Positions 23,189 to 33,120 of a DNA stretch of 64,000 nucleotides are shown one piece after another (position 1 is the first letter of the stretch; the number at the start of each line of letters is the position of its first letter). The notes beneath the pieces are model-generated. The model was not told the DNA's origin and made no database searches. It saw nothing but the letters and a program-made list of their open reading frames with translations. The position numbers and the translations under genes are program-made. This DNA comes from Pisolithus tinctorius (lineage: Eukaryota > Basidiomycota > Agaricomycetes > Boletales > Pisolithaceae), in the NCBI GenBank assembly GCA_024663395.1, contig JANFAH010000006.1, positions 1,612,001-1,676,000 of the forward strand, given 5' to 3'.

Positions 23189-23459
23189 GGTACTTAAGAG
23201 TTTCGCGTTTTGGTTGCTTAGTCAGCACTACCTAGTACTGGATGTAGTTAGTTTTTTCTAAAACAATAGACGAGTTACCCCGAGACGAGAGACGAGTTCG
23301 AGCAGGTTGTTTCCCTGCACCCAGACAGCCTCAGAAGCCTTCAGACGACTACCAGGATCTTGCTAGGCTATAGAAGCCCCTTTTGGCCTACTCACTCCCC
23401 TCAGATATCCCTGCTTTACTCAGCTACTTCTACTCTCCCATAAATCTCATTTTCCTACA
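23189..23459 (+). repeat. Right LTR of gag-only retrotransposon, 5' truncated
   Basis: Homologous to 19512-19775. The first ~87 bp of the left LTR are missing. It ends cctaca, like the left LTR. Confidence 0.78.
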
Positions 23460-23573
23460 CCACCTCCTTGCTCGTGATCATGAAGTACACACGACATCGC
23501 GATAATGTCAATCTCATCCTGCGGAATCGCAGGTGTTGCGGAATTACTGTCATCTCCACAAGCTAACGACTGC
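23460..23573 (-). pseudogene. Helitron RepHel, middle fragment between the two retroelements
   Basis: 114 bp of host Helitron sequence left between two independent insertions. On the minus strand it reads on from the Rep part (GDDSNSATPAIPQDEIDIIA) and into the helicase part in frame. This shows that the two retroelements hit the same gene 110 bp apart. Confidence 0.85.
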
Positions 23574-25384
23574 TGTGAGTCAAAGTGAGGTTCAGTGGTG
23601 GAAACCAACCAAAACCAACACAAAAGACAATGAAAGCGAGTGGTGGTGTGCCTATGCAGTACCTAGATGGTGGAACCTGTTCTTTGGGAGGGTTTTTGTG
23701 AACTACAACACTCAAAGATGAGTGCTGAGGGTTGGGGGTGCTCCTGATGAAGAAGGAGCAGGAATGCGAGAGGAAGCGATGGGGTAGACTGCTGTCAGCC
23801 TACAGAAGGGTGGATGATGACTTAATTCGACGTCCTGAGCTTCACTGAGCTCAGGGAGGACTTGGGGCGAAGTAGATCAATGATAGATGAGAATAAGCGA
23901 AGTAGACGATAGTTAGACCCTTAATAAAGTCTCAACTATCGAAGCTGCTGAATGATTTTCTGAATGATAACAAAATGCGAGCAAGAGGGGCTCTCTGATG
24001 TCTTTTTTTTTTTTTTGCTACCTAAGTACAGTGATTTATATACAGTACAGGGGCGTTGCCTATGGAAAACAAGGTGCAAACACTTGGTAAGTGATTGGTA
24101 ACTGATGAGTAAGGAATGTAAGCGGTGGGTAATCGTCTTAGAAAGCATTGGTGAGCATTGGTAAGGATAAGTAAGCCAAAAAGCGAAGAATCAGTAAGCA
24201 AGGGCAAAAGATTGGTAAGTATTGGCAATAGGTGAGTCAAAGACAGTCAGAATGTCAAAGTATGAGTCAAGTAATGTCAGAAACTGGGAAAGCGCACTGG
24301 AATCGCATTAGGGGGAGGCTGTGCATGTCACATCTCGAAGAGATCGTTTTTGGGCCAAAGTGGGATGACAGAGAGGCAGCACTGATCTGATGCCGATGTA
24401 GTACATCCAAAAGCGGACAGGGTGAGTCAGATGTCAACAGGGGTCAAGCTTTGGGGGTCTGTGGGGTGACAGGAGCATAAGGGATCGCAACTTTCCCCCC
24501 CTACTGTCCTCTCAGTGAAGCAAATAAAAACTTCATGAATGAGGCTCTGTTGGAAGAGAGGATGAAGGGGGAGCGTCTTCTGCTGTATCTTGCAATAAGG
24601 AGGCAAGATGTGCATCATACTCGTCATGGATGCGATCAGGGAGAGTGGAGAACAGTAGATTATACTGTAGCTGTCGCAATTTTGGAAGAACGATGGACGA
24701 GACTGGTATGAAGACGTTGCAGGGAGCAGGGAGGAAGGATCCATATGCTTCTTGGACTGGAGAGACTGAAATGACCACATAAGACCTTTCTAAGCGAATG
24801 ACAGACCTGAGGCGACCAAAGAATGTCCTCCTAGAGGTCATACTGACAAAAAGAACACGCTGTCCAAGCTGGATGGGCTGAGAGGGGGCAGACGAGGGTG
24901 GGATGTACCAGGATGCTTCAGGACGGAAGCTAGTAGGAACTCCTGGTAGATATATGTAGCCATGGTCCCTAGCAAAGGGGACAAGCGAAATGATTGATGT
25001 GGAGGCGGCCATATCAGAAGAATTAGTGAAATGAGCGTCTTTTGGAGGGAGTGCTGTAGAAACGTGTGGAGTGCGCAAATCCTTTCCAATTTTGGAAGGT
25101 GGGATCGCGTGGCTGAGCACTACAAGCGAGTGTGGGAATGGTTTCGGTGTCTGCAGAATTGGCGGAGATATGTCGAAAACCGGAATGCCGTACACGGGCG
25201 CTTAAGAACTTTATTGGCGCTTAACTCGCTTCCTCCTTTTTCTTTGGCATTGACAACTCGTTCTTGTGCGAGGGATGACTGCCGACATTTCTGGCCGTCC
25301 TTCTTCGCATGAGGGCTATGGTCTTCATCTCCATTCATCAGCTACATCCATGTCCACCTCACCAAACACCTTTGGTGTGTGACA
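23574..25384 (-). repeat. 3' LTR of Gypsy element
   Basis: 1,811 bp, TG...CA ends. Contains a 14-T run at about 24003-24016 and an open frame of 220 codons (24533-25195, minus), identical in both LTRs. The 220-aa frame starts MYGIPVFDISPPILQ and has no recognised domain. Confidence 0.93.
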
Positions 25385-25521
25385 TCCACCGGCAAGAAGA
25401 AATGCAATCGTCCCCGATTGCGACCAATGCAGGGAACCCAGGGAAAACAGAAAAATCCGAACGAAATGAAAAAAAAGAATGAGAGAGGATAAGCATAAGA
25501 AATCAAAAGAGAAAGGAGAAA

Positions 25522-28500
25522 TCATGAATAGTCATCTGAGTCGTAGTCATTTTCGTTATTGTGTTCTTGGTTTTCCTCATCTTCGTCTTCAGCGTCATTT
25601 TCATCATCATTGTTATTGCTGTTACTTTCTTCTTCTTCACCAATATCTTTTTCCATAATTTCTGGTAAACGAGTGTGTCGAGAATAATAGGGGATGAGTC
25701 GAAATGCTGCGACTCCTCGAGCAGAAATGGTGCCATTGAGTTCTTTAACGACATAGGATCCTCCCTTGGTGCGACGAACAACCTCATAGGGACCAAGGTA
25801 GCGTGGCTTTGATTTACGATCCAGTTCCTTCTCTACCTGAGTGTTGCGAACCAATACCAAGTCTCCTGGCTCATAAGCAGACTTCACCAATCGTAATGCA
25901 TACCTCTTCTCAAACTGACCCTTGGAGCGCAAACGAGATCTCTGCAGAGTGGTGAAAGCGGCATTGATGTCCTCTTCTCTCTTCTCCAACTGACGAATGC
26001 GAAGTGCGAGGAGCTCCTGAGAAGTCATTCCAGACCGGAATCCTTCAACGAGATATGTAGACTCAAAGAGATCGAAGGGCAAGACAGGATCAAGACCATG
26101 GAGCAAGAAGTAAGGGCTGAACCCAGTGGAGCGACGGGTAGTAACCTTGTCTGTGAAGAAAGCATGATGAACCTTGGAAGGCCAGAGCGAAAGGTCTCCT
26201 TCACAAGCCTTGATGATAGCTTCTCTGATAACAAAGTGTCCACGCTCTACAACTCCATTTGCTTTTGAATTATATGGGGAGATGCGAATCTGTGGAATGG
26301 AATAGTGCTTCATGAGTTTCTCAAAGGCACCCTTGACCTCACTGCCATTATCTGTGACAACCTGCGCAATTACACCATAACGACAGAAGACCTCTTCCCA
26401 GAAGAACTTAGCGAGACTGTCTGCATTAGCATGTCGAAGAGCACGACCTTCTGCAGCGAGGGAAAGATCATCTCGAGCTGCAACAAGATAGCGATATCCA
26501 CGAGCTTTGGGCATGAGCATGACGTCAACATAAACCTTCATGAAGATTCTAGGGGAAGTGGAGATGGTGATGGGAACCTCTGCCTTACGAGTGCTTCGGA
26601 TCTGGCACTCATGGCAGGAACGGACATGATGGGCGACATCTTGATAGAGCTGAGGCCAATAAAAGCGCTGTCTGACAGTCTGAAAGACTCCAAAGACTCC
26701 ACGATGACCAAGTTCTTCATGAGCATGACTGAGGATCTGTGCACGGAGATCTGGGTCGAAGATGACCTTAGCTGGAGGATGTGGACCTCGACGTTTAAAG
26801 AGCTGGTCTCCACGAAGGAAGAACTGGAGGGATCTGCGAATGAAGCGCTTGCGAGCAGTGTTGGAAGGGAATGGTGGTAGTTCTGTTGTTCGAAGGAAGT
26901 GGAGGATTCTACGTAAAAGGACATCCTGGGACGTATCATTGGAAAGGAAGGATGGGAGGGTCATGACATTGTACAGAAGGGGATGGGCATCTGCGAAAAG
27001 AATACTCTCCAACCACTCATCAGCCTCTTCTGCATCGGCCTTGCCTTCTTCATAGTCCTCTTCAGTGGGCTGACGTCTAGAAAGTGCATCTGGGGCTCGA
27101 TGTCGAATAGCAGGGACATGAACAAGCTTAAAGTCGAAGAGTAGGACACCCTCAATCCAGCGATTGATGGTCGCATTAGGCTGAAGATCTGGATCATTGA
27201 GCATACCTTTGATGTACTTCGCATCAACCTCTACCCATAGGTGATGAACGCCATAGAGATATAGACGATAATGACGAAGCGCTCTGAAAAGACCGTATAG
27301 TTCGAGCTTAGGCTGACTGTAGCGAGATTCACGTTCGTTGATGGGAAGCGATCCATAGCGAGCAGGACGTTTGTGACCTTCATCGTCATACTGAGACAGA
27401 ATGAATCCAATGGCAACGTTACTGGTATCAACAGAAAGAACGACTGGCAGGTCAGATGAGTAGTCGATGGGGCGAAGGGCAGGAGCAGATGAGACGGCAA
27501 GCTTCAAGGCATCGAACGCATCTTGCTGGGCCTGACCCCAGATGAACGGAGTATTCTTGCGATAGAGATCAATGAGTGGACGAGCCAACTGCGAATAGTT
27601 CGCAATCCAGATGCGAACAGTACCGCAGAGACCTAGGAATGAGCGAACATCCTTGGGAGTGGCGAGCGTTGGCCAGTTGACTACCTTCTTCACCTTATTG
27701 TCATCAGGAGAGCAACCATGAGGATGGCATGCTTGGCCAAGAATGACAACACGAGGCTGGCAGATCTGAGACTTCGTGCCAGAGAACGTTCCACCAGCAT
27801 GAGCGAACCGATGCATTACTCTATGCACATCTACAGCATGTTCCCAAATGAAGCGACGGATGCCGGGATTCTCGGGTAACGTTTCAGCATTGCCATCGGC
27901 ATCTTCATAACGAGTTGCAGGACCCTTGATAGGCAAGTCATCGATGAAAACGTTCGCAACGTGAGGGATTTCATCCTGTAGAATGAACGCTGTACAATTC
28001 TGAAATTCCAATGGTGAGTTGGTGTAGCCTTGAGGCATGGCAGTATGGCGCAGTAAGCCAAGAGGCGTCATGAAGGACGTTAGATCTCGGCTATCGGGGT
28101 GGAGTTGGCGTGCATCAAAACCTGAAAATAGATCAAAGACGGTGTAGCATTGTCGACCAGCAAACGGCTCCACAAAGTCATCCAATATTGGCGGAACACC
28201 AGCGTCCCGAATGGTAACCTTATTCAGAGGCTGTAGATCGTGGATGATGCGGATCTTTCCATTCTTCTTCATGACACAGAACCACTTGGAGCGATAGGAT
28301 GACTGGGCTGGTTGGTAGAGTCCGGCAGCGATCTTCTCCCGAAGAAGCTGTATGACACGTTCTCTTATGCCAGGGGGAATTGGAATGTTACGGAACTCCC
28401 ATGGTTCGTGTGGTAGGACAGGGATTATGTAAGGCGAAAAGTAGTCGGAGCGGAAGTTTCCTCTCTCAGATTCATCGAATGCCAAGGCACGTTCATTTAG

Positions 28501-29370
28501 CTTCATCACATGTGAAAAAAGTTTTTCCTCTTCTGGCCAGAGAAAGCCATCAACGTTAACCTTCATGGAAGCCAGGCGCTCTTGAGTAAGCTTCCTCATG
28601 GGAACAAAGGTCGGAGGGTGACGAGTAAGTGGTGTGAGTGATGCAAGGGGGTCTTCTGGAAATCGACGATGGACTCGAGCGTCTTCTGGATAGACTCCTG
28701 GCACTGGTTTGACTTTACGGTCGACACGCTTGTATGCTCCGTAAACTGACTGGCTTGTTTCGCAGTCTAAGACATCTGTATCTGTTACAAGTTTTTGCCT
28801 AAAGTGTAGTAAATCAAGAAAATCGGATAAGGAATAGAAAAAGTGAAGCTGTTTTTCGGTTTTCTGAATAGGAAGCAGATCTGGTGTTTTTGAAAGATTA
28901 GATAACGAAGAAGAGGAAGAAGAACCGAGATAAAAAGAGCTTTGAAACTTCGAAACTGAGGGAGGCATAGTAAGTGGTGTTACAGGAGTATAAAAGCGAG
29001 GAAGTCTTTGTGAATTTAGGAGTTTAACGACTTCTCGGTCGAAGTGAGCAGCCAAAGAGTCAGTAATACTATAAGTACAAGAAGAAACGCACAAATCAAT
29101 CGCAAAAGATCTGAAGAAATAAATCGTGGGTGGTAGGAGTAAGTGGATGAATACATTTGTTTGGATCGCATGGTATCTCTGGTTCTTCCGAGCCACAAAC
29201 ATCCTGGATGGTGACATACTCCTGGCCTGAAGTTGAAACTGGAGAGCTGGAGGCAGGAAAGTGATCTGGATATGAGATTGCTTCAAAGGGAGGAGGGTGT
29301 CCAGAGGCTGCGACGAAACCAATGGCCTTAGCAAGCATATGGAGGCCAGATTCCTGCAGTGCATTCGCAT
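25522..29370 (-). CDS. Gypsy Pol: reverse transcriptase, RNase H, integrase
   Basis: A 1,282-codon open frame. Reverse transcriptase lies at about residues 330-520 with MPQGYTNSPLEF and the catalytic VFIDD at 474-478. RNase H lies at about 640-770 (first Asp in LSVDTSN, later VEVDAKYI). Integrase has an HHCC zinc finger (HAHEELGH...CHEC, 883-922) and the DDE triad in YVDVM (D949), VTDNGSE (D1007) and VVERGH (E1042), then a GPYEVV-type C-terminal module near 1170. The tail is highly acidic (EEEESNSNNNDDENDAED); no chromodomain is seen. The frame overlaps the protease ORF by 275 nt and lies in the +1 frame relative to it, so Pol is probably made by frameshifting. The listed start is the first ATG of the open frame, not a proven start. 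Confidence 0.93.
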   Translation of the reverse strand: MRMHCRNLASICLLRPLVSSQPLDTLLPLKQSHIQITFLPPALQFQLQARSMSPSRMFVARKNQRYHAIQTNVFIHLLLPPTIYFFRSFAIDLCVSSCTYSITDSLAAHFDREVVKLLNSQRLPRFYTPVTPLTMPPSVSKFQSSFYLGSSSSSSLSNLSKTPDLLPIQKTEKQLHFFYSLSDFLDLLHFRQKLVTDTDVLDCETSQSVYGAYKRVDRKVKPVPGVYPEDARVHRRFPEDPLASLTPLTRHPPTFVPMRKLTQERLASMKVNVDGFLWPEEEKLFSHVMKLNERALAFDESERGNFRSDYFSPYIIPVLPHEPWEFRNIPIPPGIRERVIQLLREKIAAGLYQPAQSSYRSKWFCVMKKNGKIRIIHDLQPLNKVTIRDAGVPPILDDFVEPFAGRQCYTVFDLFSGFDARQLHPDSRDLTSFMTPLGLLRHTAMPQGYTNSPLEFQNCTAFILQDEIPHVANVFIDDLPIKGPATRYEDADGNAETLPENPGIRRFIWEHAVDVHRVMHRFAHAGGTFSGTKSQICQPRVVILGQACHPHGCSPDDNKVKKVVNWPTLATPKDVRSFLGLCGTVRIWIANYSQLARPLIDLYRKNTPFIWGQAQQDAFDALKLAVSSAPALRPIDYSSDLPVVLSVDTSNVAIGFILSQYDDEGHKRPARYGSLPINERESRYSQPKLELYGLFRALRHYRLYLYGVHHLWVEVDAKYIKGMLNDPDLQPNATINRWIEGVLLFDFKLVHVPAIRHRAPDALSRRQPTEEDYEEGKADAEEADEWLESILFADAHPLLYNVMTLPSFLSNDTSQDVLLRRILHFLRTTELPPFPSNTARKRFIRRSLQFFLRGDQLFKRRGPHPPAKVIFDPDLRAQILSHAHEELGHRGVFGVFQTVRQRFYWPQLYQDVAHHVRSCHECQIRSTRKAEVPITISTSPRIFMKVYVDVMLMPKARGYRYLVAARDDLSLAAEGRALRHANADSLAKFFWEEVFCRYGVIAQVVTDNGSEVKGAFEKLMKHYSIPQIRISPYNSKANGVVERGHFVIREAIIKACEGDLSLWPSKVHHAFFTDKVTTRRSTGFSPYFLLHGLDPVLPFDLFESTYLVEGFRSGMTSQELLALRIRQLEKREEDINAAFTTLQRSRLRSKGQFEKRYALRLVKSAYEPGDLVLVRNTQVEKELDRKSKPRYLGPYEVVRRTKGGSYVVKELNGTISARGVAAFRLIPYYSRHTRLPEIMEKDIGEEEESNSNNNDDENDAEDEDEENQEHNNENDYDSDDYS

Positions 29371-31132
29371 CTACCTCATCTTCATCACCTGCTACAACTG
29401 AAGCTCCTGGAGTGTAAGATTCATCTGACAAGGTCAAACGAGAGGAAGAATGGTCCATGCTGGTCTTGTTGTCATCACTTGACTGATCCTCCATAGCATC
29501 CTGTAAATGAGCAACCCATCCAGTAAAAGTACGATGCATGACAACATTGTTGTAAGGCACAGGCATCGCAATTGGCACCTCATTGATGACAGCATCAGGT
29601 ACAGTGGAAAGAACTGCAGGAGGCGATGGAGTGGGCATGAATGGGCTGGGCAGATGGAAGCGAGAGTTGGCACCAGTATTAAACATGTCTGAGGCGAGAG
29701 GAGAAAGTGTGGTGGGTATATCTGGGGATGGCTGGATTTCCTGACTGCTTCCTCGAATGTTAGACACAACTGACTCGCAGTATGAAGTATCAAAGATGGA
29801 CAGCAAAGCCTCAGAGTCTGGAGTCGCAGTATCTTCGGAGAACAGGAGGGAAGTGTGACGGGAAGCTTCATTGGGCTCTTCCTGCAAGATAACAACAGGT
29901 TCTGGCGATGAAGGAGAGGGAGTTTGAGGTGGAGCAGTGATGCCATTAGTTAATACAGGTGAAGCGGGTGGATCTAAGTCAGATGGCAGTTCCTGGGGCA
30001 GTGTTTCGCTCTGCTGAGTCGGAGATGGCTCTGGGATAAAATGGGGATAGAACCGGACATAAGCAGACCCATCAACCTCATGATAATGGTCAACAGGGGC
30101 AGGAACCTGTCGGATCAAGCGAGTATGGAGCATCAGGAAGTCCTGGAAGTAGTTGCCTGATTCATCGGTACCTCTTTCTCCAGCAAGAGCATGGTTTGAG
30201 TCGAGATAAAGGGGTGATAAGTTGGGAGTGCGACGTGTAAGACTGGTGAGCAGGGCAACAAGTGACTGACGCTCTTCAGATCTGATCCTCTGACGAATCC
30301 TGGCAATGATATGGTTGTGCTCCAACCCATTCGTCTCAGTGGACTCCAACTCCTGCAGAAGTCGATGCACAAACTCCGAAGGAAAGGGGCTCGAAGGAGG
30401 TGGAAAGGTATGAACTGGGATGGGCTGGAAGGCAGGGAATGCTGAAGTGACATCAAACCCATCTGCAGTTGACTCAGGATACAGAAGGGTGGAATGGAGC
30501 GACTGAGGGGGTGACTGCGAAGTTGATGGGGGTGGAGTGAAGATTATAGGGGAAACTCGATGAGGAGTACCAGCTGATACATCCATCATGCCTTCATCAA
30601 CACCTTCCTGAGGTTGGGCAGGCTCTAGAGTCGCCATAAGTGTATCTGCAACAGTTCCAAGCTGACCTTCAGTGACACACATCTCCAGGGGTCGCTCTGA
30701 ATCAGCTCCAAAGACAACAAAGGTCCCAGACTCTCTCTCAACGATGCTAACCGAGTTTCCAAGGGCCCAAGGACGACCTAGGAGGAGATCAAAGCCAGCA
30801 TTGGTGTCTGGGGCGACAAAAAGATTGGTCCAAGTCCTGGCAGCACCACAGAAGAGGGGGACATCTTGTACCAGGCCTTTCAGTGTCAAAATACCCCCCT
30901 TTGCATCTCGCATATTGACAGTTTGTGACATATCAATGGGCATGCGAATGACAGACTGAGCTATACCTGATCTGACAACATTCAGGGTTGATCCAGAGTC
31001 AATGACACCTGTCACTCGTCGACCATTACAGGACAGATTGATGGTGATCAAGGGGCTAGATGTCAATGCCAGATAAGAAGCCACAGGGGGAGTTCCATCG
31101 ACAGCTGTCACAGATTTGATGGGCTGTTGCAT
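29096..31132 (-). CDS. Gypsy ORF with retroviral-type aspartic protease and long disordered region
   Basis: 678 codons. The catalytic motif VTGVIDSGSTLNVV (Asp45-Ser-Gly) is near the N-terminus, followed by FDLLLGRPWAL, as in Ty3/Gypsy proteases. After residue 180 the sequence is Pro/Ser-rich and looks disordered, an unusual spacer before the polymerase. It is in the same frame as gag, separated only by a TGA and six codons. Confidence 0.82.
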   Translation of the reverse strand: MQQPIKSVTAVDGTPPVASYLALTSSPLITINLSCNGRRVTGVIDSGSTLNVVRSGIAQSVIRMPIDMSQTVNMRDAKGGILTLKGLVQDVPLFCGAARTWTNLFVAPDTNAGFDLLLGRPWALGNSVSIVERESGTFVVFGADSERPLEMCVTEGQLGTVADTLMATLEPAQPQEGVDEGMMDVSAGTPHRVSPIIFTPPPSTSQSPPQSLHSTLLYPESTADGFDVTSAFPAFQPIPVHTFPPPSSPFPSEFVHRLLQELESTETNGLEHNHIIARIRQRIRSEERQSLVALLTSLTRRTPNLSPLYLDSNHALAGERGTDESGNYFQDFLMLHTRLIRQVPAPVDHYHEVDGSAYVRFYPHFIPEPSPTQQSETLPQELPSDLDPPASPVLTNGITAPPQTPSPSSPEPVVILQEEPNEASRHTSLLFSEDTATPDSEALLSIFDTSYCESVVSNIRGSSQEIQPSPDIPTTLSPLASDMFNTGANSRFHLPSPFMPTPSPPAVLSTVPDAVINEVPIAMPVPYNNVVMHRTFTGWVAHLQDAMEDQSSDDNKTSMDHSSSRLTLSDESYTPGASVVAGDEDEVDANALQESGLHMLAKAIGFVAASGHPPPFEAISYPDHFPASSSPVSTSGQEYVTIQDVCGSEEPEIPCDPNKCIHPLTPTTHDLFLQIFCD

Positions 31133-31150
31133 CAGTGGGTGTCTCTTGAA

Positions 31151-32935
31151 TCACATCAGTTCCTGGAGGTGCTGAGAAACATCCCTGGAAGTGCCAATAA
31201 CCTCCCCAACTGATACAGTCAAGGGAGTCGAAAGAATCCGATCTACAATGGCCTTGGAACTGGCAGATTGCGAGAGGGATGAAGATAGGGATGTGGTAGC
31301 AGCAGGCTTTGACTTCTTGGGCTTTTCTGTAGAGTCAGGGGCTTGTTCCGATGGCTTTGGGACAGAATCATCTTCCATGATGGCATCATCTCTGGTTCCA
31401 TCGAAGGCAGGGGCATGAACATCAACTGGAATGAAGACAGGAGCAAGTGGTGCTTTCTGTGGAGCAGGGATGGATGCAGAGGACGAAGGCTTAGGCATCT
31501 GGTTCTCTTTCTCTTTGCCATGCGAACGAGGTGGGACAAGGACACTGTCAAAGACAGCCTTTCTCTTCTCCTTGGTAATCTTGGTGGAACGATCCACAGC
31601 AGCGACGAGAGGTTCATCTTCCAACTCATAAATCTCAGCACTAGATTCTTCTTCAACGTCTTCATGGACAACAAAGCGAACCACATTGGCAGGCTGAGCT
31701 GCGGCCAGAGTGCGCTCATAGGCCTGGAGGATGGTCTCTTCACCATTGCGATAAATACACTGCCCATTGGGGTAAATAACTCGACGATTCTCATCACGTG
31801 CCAAGGAACCCTTCTGGACAAGATCGTTAACTGCTTCACAATTATCAAGACCATGACCTTCGACACCACAGCCATAACAAGTGATGGTCCTTCTAGCAGG
31901 ACGAGTCTGAGCTGGTGGAGTAGCAACGGGAGCAGCAGATGCAGCAGTAGGAGCAGGAGCAGGAGCAGGACGAAGAGATGGAGCACGAAGGACCTTCGCA
32001 GCATCAGGATCCATTTTAATGGCTCGATAATACAGGAGGGAGTAGTCTGGGTCACTAAGCGACATACGAGACAGGGATTTGATCAAAGTTTCGACCTCAT
32101 CCTGTTTGCGAGCAGTAGGAGCTTCTCTCTCCAAAGTTTCGAGGTTTCTTCTGGCTTCATGGGCAGGGAGTAGGGGTCGAACACTATCATCTCTACCATC
32201 AGAGCGATGCGAAGTGCTATTCTGGGGCTGAGGGGCATTAGGGGCAGCTCTGGGGCCAAGGAAATCGAGATCATCTGCATCAAAGCGATCACGACGAAGG
32301 ACTTCTTCAGCAGACTGGCAGACATCTTCATAAGCGAAGGGCTTGCTTGTATCAAGGTTCGGATCCTTCAACCTAAGACAACTCTCGACCAGGCTACGAA
32401 AAACAGGAGACAAACCAGCCCAAAAATAGCGATTGTGCTCATCAACCGAGATCCTTCCCTTGTTCTTCAGCCAACCACCAATGCGAATGAAACCACGATT
32501 GTAAGCCCTAAAGTCTTGAAGCGTCATGATGGGCTGTAACCTAGACTCCAAAGCGAAGCTCTTGAGATGCCTTTCAAAGAACCTTTCATCCGATAGATCA
32601 GCATCGAAGTACTTGAGGAGATCAGCCTTCAAGTTAGCCCAGTTAGGAGCATAATAGTGCGCCATTCCTTCGATAATCTCCCTAACCCGAGCATTACAGT
32701 ATTGGAGGATCGACTCAACCATTTCCTGGTCAGAACTGACATTATGGAAAGCACAGAGTCGCTCATAGTGGTCCAGGAAAGTGCGAACATGGGTATGGTC
32801 TCCTTGGAAGAGTTCTGGAGCAGATTTCATGCCAAGCAAGGGCAAGGTAAGGACAGAGCGAGCAGGAGGAACAGCAACAGCTGGAGGAGCTGTTGGAGGC
32901 ATGGGTGGATAAATAGCAGAGGTAGTAGACGACAT
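31151..32935 (-). CDS. Gypsy Gag with CCHC zinc knuckle
   Basis: 594 aa from the ATG at 32935; the frame is open up to 33025 but has no ATG there. The capsid-like part includes ELFQGDHTHVRTFLDHYERL and DLSDERFFERHLKSF, typical of agaric Ty3/Gypsy Gag. The zinc knuckle CYGCGVEGHGLDNC (CX2CX4HX4C) follows a Pro/Ala linker. The C-terminal part is charged and Ser-rich. It ends at TGA (31151-31153), directly before the protease frame. Confidence 0.85.
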   Translation of the reverse strand: MSSTTSAIYPPMPPTAPPAVAVPPARSVLTLPLLGMKSAPELFQGDHTHVRTFLDHYERLCAFHNVSSDQEMVESILQYCNARVREIIEGMAHYYAPNWANLKADLLKYFDADLSDERFFERHLKSFALESRLQPIMTLQDFRAYNRGFIRIGGWLKNKGRISVDEHNRYFWAGLSPVFRSLVESCLRLKDPNLDTSKPFAYEDVCQSAEEVLRRDRFDADDLDFLGPRAAPNAPQPQNSTSHRSDGRDDSVRPLLPAHEARRNLETLEREAPTARKQDEVETLIKSLSRMSLSDPDYSLLYYRAIKMDPDAAKVLRAPSLRPAPAPAPTAASAAPVATPPAQTRPARRTITCYGCGVEGHGLDNCEAVNDLVQKGSLARDENRRVIYPNGQCIYRNGEETILQAYERTLAAAQPANVVRFVVHEDVEEESSAEIYELEDEPLVAAVDRSTKITKEKRKAVFDSVLVPPRSHGKEKENQMPKPSSSASIPAPQKAPLAPVFIPVDVHAPAFDGTRDDAIMEDDSVPKPSEQAPDSTEKPKKSKPAATTSLSSSLSQSASSKAIVDRILSTPLTVSVGEVIGTSRDVSQHLQELM

Positions 32936-33099
32936 AGAAGCGAGATATATGGTGGATTTACAGGCAAGATTCAATGAAACACGGAGGACAGGAGTTGGGA
33001 TTGGAAAAGCGATAGACCTTGGCAATTATGACGACCTAGGAGGCAGGAATATGAAGGATGCGAACACGAACAAGGTTTTTCTTGATCCAGGAATGACCA

Positions 33100-33118
33100 C
33101 CCCTCGCGGTGGGCTCCA
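33100..33118 (-). other. Primer-binding site of Gypsy element
   Basis: On the element strand tggagcccaccgcgagggg, 2 nt inside the 5' LTR. Identical to the PBS at 19778-19796. Confidence 0.75.
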
Positions 33119-33120
33119 GA

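Larger units (their letters stand above)
19425..23459 (+). mobile_element. Gag-only LTR retrotransposon (non-autonomous), inserted in the Helitron gene
   Basis: A 4,035-bp element. It begins TGTAGGGAA and ends TTTTCCTACA, matching inverted LTR tips. The target duplication is 4 bp with one change (ccgc at 19421-19424, ccac at 23460-23463); removing it restores the Helitron frame. It carries a left LTR, primer-binding site, one gag-like ORF and a 155-bp-period repeat region, then a right LTR that lacks the first ~87 bp. No protease, reverse transcriptase or integrase is seen, so movement needs another element's enzymes. Confidence 0.82.

Noticed and set aside
26305..26880. 191-codon plus-strand frame in the Gypsy integrase region
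   Set aside because: Antisense shadow of the integrase coding sequence, which carries the full DDE motif.
31243..32173. Leu-rich minus frame and a 276-codon plus frame inside the Gypsy gag
   Set aside because: Both are shadows of the gag frame; gag has the capsid and zinc-knuckle motifs.
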